NCBI GenBank assembly: GCA_006218055.1
Contig: VBWD01000002.1
Location: forward strand, 1 to 64,000
Reading direction: 5' to 3'
Origin: Gallionellaceae bacterium
GTDB lineage: Bacteria; Pseudomonadota; Gammaproteobacteria; Burkholderiales; Gallionellaceae
DNA length: 64,000 bases
Part shown: piece after piece, positions 49,322 through 58,693 of the stretch
How the letters are laid out: each line of letters begins with the position of its first letter
How positions within the stretch are numbered: position 1 is the first letter of the stretch
The notes under the pieces: generated by a model
Seen by the model: the letters and a program-made list of their open reading frames with translations, nothing else
Database searches by the model: none
What the model was told of the DNA's origin: nothing
Program-made: the position numbers and the translations under genes

Positions 49322-49924
49322 CTATATACGCTTACGCGCCACCATATCGATCAGCGCCGACATACCGTTGTGCCCCGCCCCTTCATGGATGATGTCGTCG
49401 TGTTCGGATAGGTGCAGGATGTCCATATCGGCGAACGCTTCGCGCAACATTGCCTCGGTGTAGAGGTTCTCCACCTGTGAAGGGCCGCCTGTCTTGTAGT
49501 CCAACTGGCGCGGCGTGTAGCCTTGCAGCAGCAACATTCCACCCGGCTTGATAAATCGCTTCAGATTGGCGAACAGTTGCGGGCGCTGTGCCGGCCCGAC
49601 GAATTGGATGAAGATGGCGGCCACCACATCGAAGGTCTCGCCTTCGCCATCCCAAGTCATCAGATCCATCTGAGCGAACTGCATCTTCACACCGCGTTGC
49701 TGTGCCAGTCGCTGCGCCTTGGCTTGCGCCACTGGGGAGGCATCGACCGACAGCACATCCAAACCCTGCTCCGCCAACCACACACCGTTTCGCCCTTCGC
49801 CATCGGCCACAGCAAGACACTTCATACCCGGCTTCAACAATGTGTGTTGCGATACCAGGAAAGCATTGGGTTCCGTACCGTAGAAATACTCGTCACCCGA
49901 GTATCGCTCGTCCCATATGCTCAC
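49322..49924 (-). CDS. Class I SAM-dependent methyltransferase
   Basis: MKCLAVADGEGRNGVWLAEQGLDVLSVDASPVAQAKA. Confidence 0.9.
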   Translation of the reverse strand: MSIWDERYSGDEYFYGTEPNAFLVSQHTLLKPGMKCLAVADGEGRNGVWLAEQGLDVLSVDASPVAQAKAQRLAQQRGVKMQFAQMDLMTWDGEGETFDVVAAIFIQFVGPAQRPQLFANLKRFIKPGGMLLLQGYTPRQLDYKTGGPSQVENLYTEAMLREAFADMDILHLSEHDDIIHEGAGHNGMSALIDMVARKRI

Positions 49925-50763
49925 TTACCCATCCCCATCAATTCGCCCATGCGCACAGCTAGCGCTGGCGACCATTGCTGGTTGAACTGGAGTGCATTCT
50001 TTTGGAACAGCATCACCACGGTGGAACCCAACAGGAAGCGCCCCATCTCATCGCCCTTCTTGAAGGTGATCTGCTGATCGTCGTAGCGCCACTCGCGCAC
50101 TTCACGCGTGCGCGGCGGATTGACCACGCCATGCCAAGTCGTCGCCATGCTGCCGACGATGGTCGCGCCGACCAGTGTCAGCACGAATGGACCGTGAGCT
50201 GTATCGAACACGCAGACCACGCGCTCGTTACGTGCGAACAATCCAGGCACACCACGCGCCGTCACCGGATTCACGGAGAACAGATCGCCAGGCACATAGA
50301 TCATGCGCGTCAAGCGTCCAGCGCAAGGCATGTGGATACGGTGGTAATCCTTGGGGCTGAGATAGATGGTCGCGAAGTCACCGTCTTGGAACTTTGCAGC
50401 CAGCGTGGCATCACCCCCGACCAACGCGGTGGTGGAATAGGTGTGGCCTTTGGCTTGGAACAACTGATCTTTTTCGATAGGTCCGAACTGGCTGATCGCG
50501 CCATCCACGGGGCAAACAAAATCCGCTTGCGCCAATGGCCGTGCTCCGCTCTTCAAAGCACGCGTGAAGAAATCATTGAAGGTGGCGTAGCTATGGATAT
50601 CGGGATTGGCGGCTTCCGCCATGTTAACTTTGTAACGACCAATGAACCACTTGATGACAGCAGGCGTCCAGCTGAGTTGCGCATTGGCGAACTTACCCGC
50701 GAGCTGAGTGAGTGCCTGTTTGGGGAGCAGATATTGCAGCGATACGGTGAGACGATCGAACAC
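49921..50763 (-). CDS. psd: Phosphatidylserine decarboxylase
   Basis: FNDFFTRALKSGARPL; YLSPKDYHRIHMPCAG; GRFLLGSTVVMLF (LGST cleavage motif). Confidence 0.96.
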   Translation of the reverse strand: MFDRLTVSLQYLLPKQALTQLAGKFANAQLSWTPAVIKWFIGRYKVNMAEAANPDIHSYATFNDFFTRALKSGARPLAQADFVCPVDGAISQFGPIEKDQLFQAKGHTYSTTALVGGDATLAAKFQDGDFATIYLSPKDYHRIHMPCAGRLTRMIYVPGDLFSVNPVTARGVPGLFARNERVVCVFDTAHGPFVLTLVGATIVGSMATTWHGVVNPPRTREVREWRYDDQQITFKKGDEMGRFLLGSTVVMLFQKNALQFNQQWSPALAVRMGELMGMGK

Positions 50764-50797
50764 GGGAAGCCTGTCTAAAAACGATAAAGGGCGCGCA

Positions 50798-51703
50798 TTA
50801 TACCGAGCCTAGGAAGTACCACCACCCACTGAGCGTAATGAAGGAAAGAATGAGTCCCACCGCCACCATCAGGTTCGCCAACGGCGGATCGAGGTCGTGC
50901 TCACTCGCCACAATGGCGGCGGTGATCATCGGTGGCATCGCGGCTTCGAACAAAGTGACTTGCATGCTCAGTCCATGTGCGCCGATCAATTGCACGTAGA
51001 GCAGATAAATCGCCAACGGCGCGAGGATGAGTTTGAAACTCAAACCCAATGCAAGGTTGCGCTTGTGCTCGGCGATATGCCCCAAGCGCAGTTGCAACCC
51101 CACCGACAGCAAAGCCAGCGGCGCAAGGGTGTCGCCTAAGCGTTTCAACAACACCGTGAACCATTCCGCATACTCGATTGGAATGAATAGCAGTGCGATG
51201 CACAGCGAGATGAACGGCGGGAACAGCGCGATGCGCTTCACGATCTCGGCTGCTGTAGGTCTGCCCGATGAATAGATGCCCGCCACCGTGATGCCCAACA
51301 CGGACAACGCGAAGAACGAACCGAGTTGGTCGGCGATGATGGCGGTGGTCAGTCCCTCTTGACCATAGAACGCCTCCACCATCGGCAGGCCGAAGAACGA
51401 GGTATTGCCCAGCCCGCCGACCAGCATCAATGCGCCGGTGGTGGCGCGCGATAGATTCAACCAGCGTCCGATCAACCAAAAGAATCCCACCGACAGACCG
51501 AACACCAGCCACGCCATCAACCCCGTCAGCAACACATCGCCGGAGAATTCCAGTTGATGGATATACAGCAGTGTCAACGCGGGTAGCGAGACATGGATGA
51601 TGAAACTGTTGAGCGTGGCAGGTGCGTTGTCGGGCATGCGCTTGAAGCGGCGCAGCAACATACCGGCGATGAAACAGAGGATGAGCAGGAGCAGGTTGTT
51701 CAC
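50798..51703 (-). CDS. AEC-family transporter
   Basis: Ten-TM pattern; GGLGNTSFFGLPMVEAFYGQEGL; ...AAMPPMITAAIVASEHDLDPPLANLMVAVGLILSFITL. Confidence 0.9.
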   Translation of the reverse strand: MNNLLLLILCFIAGMLLRRFKRMPDNAPATLNSFIIHVSLPALTLLYIHQLEFSGDVLLTGLMAWLVFGLSVGFFWLIGRWLNLSRATTGALMLVGGLGNTSFFGLPMVEAFYGQEGLTTAIIADQLGSFFALSVLGITVAGIYSSGRPTAAEIVKRIALFPPFISLCIALLFIPIEYAEWFTVLLKRLGDTLAPLALLSVGLQLRLGHIAEHKRNLALGLSFKLILAPLAIYLLYVQLIGAHGLSMQVTLFEAAMPPMITAAIVASEHDLDPPLANLMVAVGLILSFITLSGWWYFLGSV

Positions 51704-51713
51704 TTAGGCTCGC

Positions 51714-51932
51714 TCATACATGCGACTTACAACAGCCATCCCCAGCTTGTATCGGCGGGCAAGGCACGGTCGCATAGGAACAATAGACGCAACAGTCACC
51801 AGTTTTTGGTTTCAGGATGGTGTGGCAATGCGTGCACTCATAGAACCACAGGCAGGCATCGGTCGGCATCTCCTCTTCTTTGGAAAAGCCGCAGGCCGGG
51901 CAGGTGATGACTGACTTGGTTTGGATCGACAT
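51714..51932 (-). CDS. GDCCVxC-domain (seleno)protein family, Cys form
   Basis: VITCPACGFSKEEEMPTDACLWFYECTHCHTILKPKTGDCCVYCSYATVPCPPIQ. Confidence 0.85.
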   Translation of the reverse strand: MSIQTKSVITCPACGFSKEEEMPTDACLWFYECTHCHTILKPKTGDCCVYCSYATVPCPPIQAGDGCCKSHV

Positions 51933-51960
51933 TAGCGGTGCAACGTGCGTGCAACAACCA

Positions 51961-53394
51961 TCAATGCGGCACGTTCGCTGAAATGAATGCCTTCAGTTTG
52001 ACCACGTCCGCATCCATCACTTCGCAACGCTGTGGCAAGTCCTCGATGCCAACCATAGACTCTGGACGTTCAGGCTGACGGCCCAATGCTTCCTGGATGG
52101 TCTCGGCGAACTTGGCTGGCAACGCAGTCTCCAGACAGATGAGCGGCAAGCTGGGACGACGTTGTTCCAAGCCGACTTTCAATCCATCAGCCGTGTGCGT
52201 GTCGATCATCACGCCGTACTCTTCCCAAACTTCGCGGATAGTGTTGAGGCGGTTCAGGTGTGTGCTCTTGCCAGAGACGATACCGAACTTCGACAACTCG
52301 TTCCAATAGGCAGAATCTTTGATATCGAACGAGCCGCCTGCATCCACCTTGTTCCAGAACTCGCGCACCTTGGCGCCGTCGCGCCCGACGAGGTCGAACA
52401 CGAAACGCTCGAAGTTCGATGCCTTGGAAATATCCATCGACGGGCTGCTGGTCTCGTAAGTGTGGTCGGTACCGCGCGGGCGATACACACCGGTGCGGAA
52501 GAATTCATCCAGCACGTCGTTCTCGTTCGTAGCGAGGATGAGTTGACCGATAGGCAAGCCCATCATGCGCGCAATGTGTCCGGCGCAGATGTTGCCGAAG
52601 TTGCCAGAAGGAACGGAAAACGCGACCTGCTCGTCGTTCGATTTCGTCGCCGCGAAGTAGCCCTTGAAGTAGTACACCACCTGCGCTGACACGCGCCCCC
52701 AGTTGATGGAGTTGACCGTACCGATCTTGTGCGCGGCTTTATAAGCGTGGTCGTTGGACACTGCCTTCACCATGTCCTGCGCATCATCAAACATGCCGTT
52801 GACGGCGATGTTGTAGATGTTCGGGTCTTGCAGCGAATACATCTGCGCGCGTTGGAACGACGACATCTTGCCATTCGGCGACAACATGAACACACGGATA
52901 CCGCGCTTGCCGCGCATCGCGTATTCCGCCGCAGAACCGGTGTCACCCGAGGTCGCACCGAGGATGTTCAACTCGGCATGGTCTTTCGCCAAGGCGTACT
53001 CAAACAGATTGCCCAACAACTGCATCGCCATGTCCTTGAACGCCAGCGTCGGACCATTGGACAGTTCTTGGATGTACACACCCTCGCTCAATTTTCGTAA
53101 AGGCGTGATCTGTTTCGCATCGCTATCGGTACGACCGTTGCTGTATACCTCAGCGGTGTAGGTCTTGCTGACGATGGCTTTGAGGTCAGCCTCCGGAATG
53201 TCATTCGCGAACTTGGACAACACCGCGAAGGCGAGGTCGGCGTAAGACAGATTGCGCCAAGCATCCAACTCCTCACGTGTCACCTGCGGATATTGCTCCG
53301 GCAGATACAGGCCACCATCGGGTGCGAGACCACCCAGCAGGATTTCGGTGAATGTCTTGGCGGGCGCGTTACCACGGGTGGAGATGTATTTCAT
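51961..53394 (-). CDS. thrC: Threonine synthase
   Basis: MKYISTRGNAPAKTFTEILLGGLAPDGGLYLPEQYP; LSNGPTLAFKDMAMQLLGNLFEY. Confidence 0.97.
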   Translation of the reverse strand: MKYISTRGNAPAKTFTEILLGGLAPDGGLYLPEQYPQVTREELDAWRNLSYADLAFAVLSKFANDIPEADLKAIVSKTYTAEVYSNGRTDSDAKQITPLRKLSEGVYIQELSNGPTLAFKDMAMQLLGNLFEYALAKDHAELNILGATSGDTGSAAEYAMRGKRGIRVFMLSPNGKMSSFQRAQMYSLQDPNIYNIAVNGMFDDAQDMVKAVSNDHAYKAAHKIGTVNSINWGRVSAQVVYYFKGYFAATKSNDEQVAFSVPSGNFGNICAGHIARMMGLPIGQLILATNENDVLDEFFRTGVYRPRGTDHTYETSSPSMDISKASNFERFVFDLVGRDGAKVREFWNKVDAGGSFDIKDSAYWNELSKFGIVSGKSTHLNRLNTIREVWEEYGVMIDTHTADGLKVGLEQRRPSLPLICLETALPAKFAETIQEALGRQPERPESMVGIEDLPQRCEVMDADVVKLKAFISANVPH

Positions 53395-53418
53395 TTCAAA
53401 TATCCTCTAACTCTACAG

Positions 53419-53529
53419 TTCCTTCCCCATGAAGGGGGAAGGTTAGGATGGGGGTGAAATCTCTAAGCACAGCGACCGCTCTAAGTTCCTACCCCCACCC
53501 TAGCCCTCTCCCTGCAAGGGAGAGGGAAC
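53419..53529. repeat. Paired palindromic CCTTCCCC/CCCTCTCCC repeat between hom and thrC
   Basis: ttccttccccatgaagggggaaggttaggatgggggtg ... cctacccccaccctagccctctccctgcaagggagaggga. Confidence 0.85.
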
Positions 53530-53536
53530 TAGTGTT

Positions 53537-54862
53537 TTATTTACCTAGTTCTTCCAAACGCAACTTGGTCACCTTGCCCGCCACCACACCCAACGCTTCA
53601 ATTTTCACAATCGCGGCATTGATGCGCTTCTCGCGTGTCAGGTGCGTCAACATGATGAGGTCGGTCTGCTCTTCGCCTTCTTCCGGCTCTTTCTGAATGA
53701 CGGCATCAATCGAAATTTGTTCATCCGCCAAGATGCGCGTGATGTCGGCCAGCACGCCCGGTTTGTCTTGCACGCGCAGGCGCAGGTAGTAGCTGGTCTG
53801 CACTTCGTCCATCGGCAGGATTTTTAAATCGGCCATCGCGTTCGGCTGGAACGCGAGATGTGGCACGCGGTTCAACGGATCGGCGGTATGCATACGGGTC
53901 ACATCCACCAAGTCGGCGATGACGGCACTCGCGGTCGGTTCTGCGCCTGCGCCCTTGCCGTAATACAAGGTCGCACCCACTGCATCGCCTTGTACGACCA
54001 CGGCGTTCATCGCGCCTTCCACGTTGGCGATGAGTCGCTTGGACGGGATGAGTGTGGGATGCACGCGCAGCTCCACGCCTTCCGGTGTGCGCTTGGTGAT
54101 GCCCAACAACTTGATGCGGTAGCCGAGTTGTTCGGCGTATTTGATGTCGATGGCATCCAGCTTGGAGATGCCTTCGATGTAGGCTTTGTCGAACTGCATC
54201 GGGATACCGAAGGCGAGTGCGGACAGGATGGTGATCTTGTGTGCGGCATCTACGCCTTCGATGTCGAAGGTGGGGTCAGCTTCCGCGTAGCCCAGACGTT
54301 GCGCTTCTTTCAGTACGGTGTCGAAGCTCAAGCCCTTGTCGCGCATCTCGGACAGGATGAAGTTGGTCGTGCCGTTGATGATGCCCGCGATCCACTCGAT
54401 GCGGTTCGCAGTGAGGCCTTCGCGTACTGCCTTGATGATGGGGATGCCACCCGCCACTGCTGCCTCGAACGCGACCATCACGCCCTTGTCTTGTGCCGCT
54501 TTGAATATCTCGTTGCCATGTGTCGCCAGCAATGCCTTGTTAGCGGTGACCACATGCTTGCCGTTGGCGATGGCTTTCAACACCAACTCTTTCGCTACAC
54601 CGTAACCACCGATGAGTTCGATGACGATATCCACTTCAGGATCGGTCACCACCGAGAAGGCATCATCCGTCACGCGGCATGCACCGCCGGTGACCTTCTT
54701 CGCAAGTTCCACATTCTTGTCCGCTACCACCACGATGCGGATAGGACGACCGGCACGGCGTGCGATCTCTTCCGCATTGCGTTGCAATACGGCGAACGTA
54801 CCGCCGCCGACAGTACCGATTCCCAACAGACCTACATTGATTGGCTTGATGCTCATTTTCAT
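53537..54862 (-). CDS. hom: Homoserine dehydrogenase
   Basis: VGLLGIGTVGGGTFAVLQRN; AAVAGGIPIIKAVREGLTANRIEWIAGIINGTTNFIL; C-terminal ACT domain. Confidence 0.97.
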   Translation of the reverse strand: MKMSIKPINVGLLGIGTVGGGTFAVLQRNAEEIARRAGRPIRIVVVADKNVELAKKVTGGACRVTDDAFSVVTDPEVDIVIELIGGYGVAKELVLKAIANGKHVVTANKALLATHGNEIFKAAQDKGVMVAFEAAVAGGIPIIKAVREGLTANRIEWIAGIINGTTNFILSEMRDKGLSFDTVLKEAQRLGYAEADPTFDIEGVDAAHKITILSALAFGIPMQFDKAYIEGISKLDAIDIKYAEQLGYRIKLLGITKRTPEGVELRVHPTLIPSKRLIANVEGAMNAVVVQGDAVGATLYYGKGAGAEPTASAVIADLVDVTRMHTADPLNRVPHLAFQPNAMADLKILPMDEVQTSYYLRLRVQDKPGVLADITRILADEQISIDAVIQKEPEEGEEQTDLIMLTHLTREKRINAAIVKIEALGVVAGKVTKLRLEELGK

Positions 54863-54871
54863 TTACCTGAA

Positions 54872-56101
54872 TTAATTGGTGCCGTGTTTCTTGCGATAGT
54901 TTTCCAGAAAGCGCGCGATGCGTCCGATGGCTTCCGTCAGATCGTCCGCGTTGGGCAGGAAGACGATGCGGATATGGTCAGGCTGCTTCCAATTGAAACC
55001 CGTGCCTTGCACCACCAGCACCTTTTCCGTTTCCAGCAATTCAAGGATGAACTGCTGGTCGTTCTGGATCGGATAGACCTTCGGATCAAAGCGCGGAAAC
55101 AGATACAGCGCCGCTTTGGGCTTCACGCAGGTGACGCCGGGAATCGCTGTCAATAATTTGTAAGCGAGGTCGCGTTGCTTGCACAGACGTCCCGTCGGCG
55201 CGACCAGATCGTTGATGCTCTGGTAGCCGCCCAATGCGGTCTGGATGGCGAACTGCCCCGGCACATTCGAACACAGGCGCATAGATGCCAGGATGGTCAG
55301 CCCGTTGATGTAGTCCTGCGCGTGTTTCTTCTCGCCCGAGAGCACCATCCAACCCGCGCGATAACCGCATGCACGGTAGTTCTTGGACAAGCCGTTCATG
55401 GTGACGAACAGCACGTCATCCGCCATCGAGGCCATCGAAGTATGCGTGACGCCGTCGTACAACATCTTGTCGTAGATTTCATCCGCGAAAACGATCAAGT
55501 CGTGTTCGCGCGCGACTTGGATGATGGCCTTCAGTGTCTCGTCGGAATACACCGCACCGGTCGGATTGTTCGGATTGATCACGACAATCGCGCGCGTGTT
55601 CGGCGTGACCTTGCTGCGGATATCCTCCAGATCGGGGTTCCAATCCTTCGCCTCGTCGCACAGGTAATGGCGCGGTGTGCCACCGGCCAAGGTGACGGCT
55701 GCCGTCCACAGCGGATAGTCGGGTGCAGGCACTAACACTTCGTCGCCCGTGTTGAGCAGACCCTGCATGGCCATCACGATGAGTTCGGATGCGCCGTTGC
55801 CGATGTAGATGTCGTCCAGCCCCACGCCCATGATGTGCTTGGACTGGCAATAATGCATGATGGCCTTGCGCGCGGCGAACATGCCTTTGGAATCGGAATA
55901 ACCCGCCGAATTCGGCAGGTTCAGGATCACGTCCTGCTGGATCTCTTCCGGCGCTTCGAAGCCGAACGGCGCGAGATTGCCGATGTTCAGCTTGATGATG
56001 CGTTGGCCTTCCTCTTCCATCTGCTTGGCGCGTTCCATCACGGGACCGCGAATGTCGTAGCAAACGTTTGAGAGCTTGGTCGATTTTAGGATTGGCTTCA
56101 C
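54872..56101 (-). CDS. alaA: Pyridoxal-phosphate aminotransferase (AlaA-like)
   Basis: DIRGPVMERAKQMEEEGQRIIKLNIGNLAPFGFEAPEEI; NPNNPTGAVYS; GLSKNYRACGYRAGWM; alaA-hom-thrC gene order. Confidence 0.93.
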   Translation of the reverse strand: MKPILKSTKLSNVCYDIRGPVMERAKQMEEEGQRIIKLNIGNLAPFGFEAPEEIQQDVILNLPNSAGYSDSKGMFAARKAIMHYCQSKHIMGVGLDDIYIGNGASELIVMAMQGLLNTGDEVLVPAPDYPLWTAAVTLAGGTPRHYLCDEAKDWNPDLEDIRSKVTPNTRAIVVINPNNPTGAVYSDETLKAIIQVAREHDLIVFADEIYDKMLYDGVTHTSMASMADDVLFVTMNGLSKNYRACGYRAGWMVLSGEKKHAQDYINGLTILASMRLCSNVPGQFAIQTALGGYQSINDLVAPTGRLCKQRDLAYKLLTAIPGVTCVKPKAALYLFPRFDPKVYPIQNDQQFILELLETEKVLVVQGTGFNWKQPDHIRIVFLPNADDLTEAIGRIARFLENYRKKHGTN

Positions 56102-56209
56102 TTTGTATTCACTCTGTCGTCAGGGATATCGCAAGCTCACCGGATGTTAGAATCCGACGCGAACGAACTACTTCCGCAAGGGGCGCGATTTTACCCTAAG
56201 CGGCCAACA

Positions 56210-56593
56210 ATGGGAGGCTCTGCCTTGGCTTTACACCTACAAACCAACACGAACCAAAAGCTGTTCACCGGACATGGCGCAGACTACATCGCCATCAACG
56301 GCCAGCGCTTCCAGCAACCCATGGTGGTGACGGCGGATGGCGTGCGTAGCGATTGGGCACCGACCGACTTCGACAGCCTGACTTCCGCCGACTTCGATTA
56401 CTTCCTGCAAATGAAGCCTGAAGTGCTGCTGCTCGGCACCGGCGCCAAGCAACGCTTCGCCCGCCCCGAGCTGTTCAGCGGACTCATCCGCGCCGGCATC
56501 AGCATCGAATTCATGGACACCCCTGCCGCCTGTCGCACCTACAACATCCTTGTCGCCGAAGACCGCAAAGTGGTCGCGGCTGTTTTGCTTTAA
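56210..56593 (+). CDS. Mth938-like domain protein (DUF498)
   Basis: FTGHGADYIAINGQRFQQPMVVTADGV...KPEVLLLGTGAKQRF...IEFMDTPAACRTYNILVAEDRKVVAAVL; start moved to internal ATG. Confidence 0.88.
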   Translation: MGGSALALHLQTNTNQKLFTGHGADYIAINGQRFQQPMVVTADGVRSDWAPTDFDSLTSADFDYFLQMKPEVLLLGTGAKQRFARPELFSGLIRAGISIEFMDTPAACRTYNILVAEDRKVVAAVLL

Positions 56594-56603
56594 ACCCGAA
56601 TCG

Positions 56604-56683
56604 TCCACGAAAGACACCAAAGGCACGAAAATGAGACAACAAATTACTGATTTTTCTTTCGTGATTTTTGTGTCTTTCGTGGA
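56604..56683. repeat. Palindromic element TCCACGAAAGACAC...GTGTCTTTCGTGGA
   Basis: Perfect 14-bp outer arms plus imperfect inner arms (CAAAGGCACGAAAA / TTTCGTGATTTTTG). Confidence 0.85.
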
Positions 56684-56715
56684 TCATGCTTTGTCTCTAA
56701 CTGAGTAAGTAACCC

Positions 56716-57633
56716 ATGCCAAACCCACTGCACAACGTTATCACCCAGACCGAACAGGTCATCCTTGGCAAACCGCACCAAATACGGCTGGCACTCACCT
56801 GCCTGTTGGCACGCGGCCATCTACTCATCGAAGACCTGCCGGGCGTGGGCAAGACTACCTTGGCACATGTGCTGGCCAAGACGTTGGGGCTACAGTTCCA
56901 ACGTATCCAGTTCACCAGCGACATGCTGCCCGCCGACATCCTCGGCGTCTCGGTCTATCAACGCGAGAGTGGCGATTTCAAATTCCACGCGGGCCCTATC
57001 TTCGCGCAGATGATCTTGGCCGATGAGGTGAACCGCGCCACACCCAAGACACAGAGCGCGTTGCTGGAAGCGATGGAGGAGCAACAGGTCACCAGCGAAG
57101 GCGAGACACGCCCGCTCCCTTCACCTTTCTTCGTCATCGCCACACAGAATCCGACCAACCAGATCGGCACCTTTCCGCTGCCCGAATCGCAGCTCGACCG
57201 TTTCCTGATGCGCATCGAACTCGGTTATCCCGATGCGCAGGCTGAACGCGGTTTGCTCTCCGGAGTGGATAGACGCGACATCGTCGCCAAACTTTCACCA
57301 CAGATGACGACCGCCGAGTTGATGGTCTTGCAACAGGAGGCACGCCAAGTGTTCGTCTCCCCCGCCCTGCTCGACTACGTGCAAGCCATCCTGCGCCACA
57401 CCCGCGAGTCGGCAAGATATGTGCATGGCCTATCACCGCGCGCGGGGCTTTCACTACTCGCCGCCGCACGCGCATGGGCACTGCTCGATGGCCGCAACGC
57501 GGTCATCCCGGAGGACATCCAGGCCGTGTTGCCCGGTGTCGCCAGCCACCGTCTGCAATCGGTACAGGATACCCAAGCTTCGGATGGTGAGAAGCTGGCG
57601 CGCGAGTTGATCGAGGCTGTCGCCATCCCCTGA
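56716..57633 (+). CDS. MoxR-family AAA ATPase
   Basis: LIEDLPGVGKTTLAHVLAKTLGLQFQRIQFTSDMLPADILG; FFVIATQNPTNQIGTFPLPESQLDRFLMRI. Confidence 0.96.
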   Translation: MPNPLHNVITQTEQVILGKPHQIRLALTCLLARGHLLIEDLPGVGKTTLAHVLAKTLGLQFQRIQFTSDMLPADILGVSVYQRESGDFKFHAGPIFAQMILADEVNRATPKTQSALLEAMEEQQVTSEGETRPLPSPFFVIATQNPTNQIGTFPLPESQLDRFLMRIELGYPDAQAERGLLSGVDRRDIVAKLSPQMTTAELMVLQQEARQVFVSPALLDYVQAILRHTRESARYVHGLSPRAGLSLLAAARAWALLDGRNAVIPEDIQAVLPGVASHRLQSVQDTQASDGEKLARELIEAVAIP

Positions 57634-57634
57634 C

Positions 57635-58693
57635 GTGTTTGCCGCATTCAAAAAACGATTCCGCAACTGGGCATTCCGCCGCACCGTCGAGACGGGCACA
57701 GTGGTGCTCAACCAACGCCGCATTTACATCATCCCGTCCAAACAAGGATTCGCTTTCGCCTTCGTCCTCGGCTTGATGTTGCTGGGCGACATCAACTACA
57801 ACCTGAGCTTGGGTTATGTGCTCACCTTCCTGCTCGCCACCACCGCAGGACTGACCATGCTGTACGCCTTCCGCAACTTGGCACAACTGGAGATCCACGC
57901 GGGTTATGTGGAGCCTGTGTTCGTCGGCGAGCAGGCGCGCTTCGTGTTCCACTTCAACAATCCCAGCGCCTTGGCGCGTTACCAGATCCACTTGCATGAC
58001 GATGCGGGAAACGAGACGGTATTCGACCTGCCGACCCGATGCTCGACACCAGTCGAACTCGCCATTCCCGCGACCAAGCGTGGTTGGTTGGATAGCGAGC
58101 GACTGTTGCTTTACACGCACTTCCCGCTCGGCTTGTTCCACGCGTGGACCTACATCCATTTCGATGTGCGGGCACTGGTCTATCCCAAGCCAGCCGCGCC
58201 GCAACCGTTACCCGCCGCCTCTGCGCAGAACGGCGTGGGTAAAGTGATGGCGAAAGGTGACGAGGATTTCTCTGGTCTGCGCAACTATGTGGCGGGCGAT
58301 GCACTGCCCCGTATCGCATGGAAAGCCTTGGCACGTGAGCAAGGTCTACAAGTGAAACAGTTCTCGGCGCAGCAGGGCTATTCGCTGTGGTTGGATTGGG
58401 CGCTGCTGCCCAACATCGCGACCGAACGCAAATTGGAATTGCTTACCCGTTGGGTGTTGGATGCCGAGGCGCAGGGCTTGATGTATGGACTGCGCTTACC
58501 TGATGATGAAGTCATGCAGCATCACGGCACTGCCCATCGGGCGGAGTGTTTGAAAAGGTTGGCGTTGTATGGGATAAACGAAATTGCAAAGAACCCCCTC
58601 ACCCTCAATCCCTCTCCCAGCGGGAGAGGGAAGACCAGCAAGCCCCTCTCCCTCCGGGGGAAGGGTTGGGATGGGGGAACACTCCATGAATAA
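57635..58693 (+). CDS. DUF58-domain protein with repeat-derived C-terminus
   Basis: DEDFSGLRNYVAGDALPRIAWKALAREQGLQVKQF; C-terminus KNPLTLNPSPSGRGKTSKPLSLRGKGWDGGTLHE is encoded by the repeat. Confidence 0.9.
   Translation: MFAAFKKRFRNWAFRRTVETGTVVLNQRRIYIIPSKQGFAFAFVLGLMLLGDINYNLSLGYVLTFLLATTAGLTMLYAFRNLAQLEIHAGYVEPVFVGEQARFVFHFNNPSALARYQIHLHDDAGNETVFDLPTRCSTPVELAIPATKRGWLDSERLLLYTHFPLGLFHAWTYIHFDVRALVYPKPAAPQPLPAASAQNGVGKVMAKGDEDFSGLRNYVAGDALPRIAWKALAREQGLQVKQFSAQQGYSLWLDWALLPNIATERKLELLTRWVLDAEAQGLMYGLRLPDDEVMQHHGTAHRAECLKRLALYGINEIAKNPLTLNPSPSGRGKTSKPLSLRGKGWDGGTLHE
58594..58679. repeat. Paired palindromic CCCTCTCCC repeat forming the 3' end of the DUF58 gene
   Basis: ccccctcaccctcaatccctctcccagcgggagaggg ... 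cccctctccctccgggggaagggttgggatggggg. Confidence 0.9.

Noticed and set aside
49975-50778. 267-aa plus-strand ORF over psd
   Set aside because: Antisense of a clear phosphatidylserine decarboxylase
53858-55156. 432-aa plus-strand ORF over hom/alaA
   Set aside because: Long open antisense frame explained by codon bias; hom and alaA on the other strand are unambiguous
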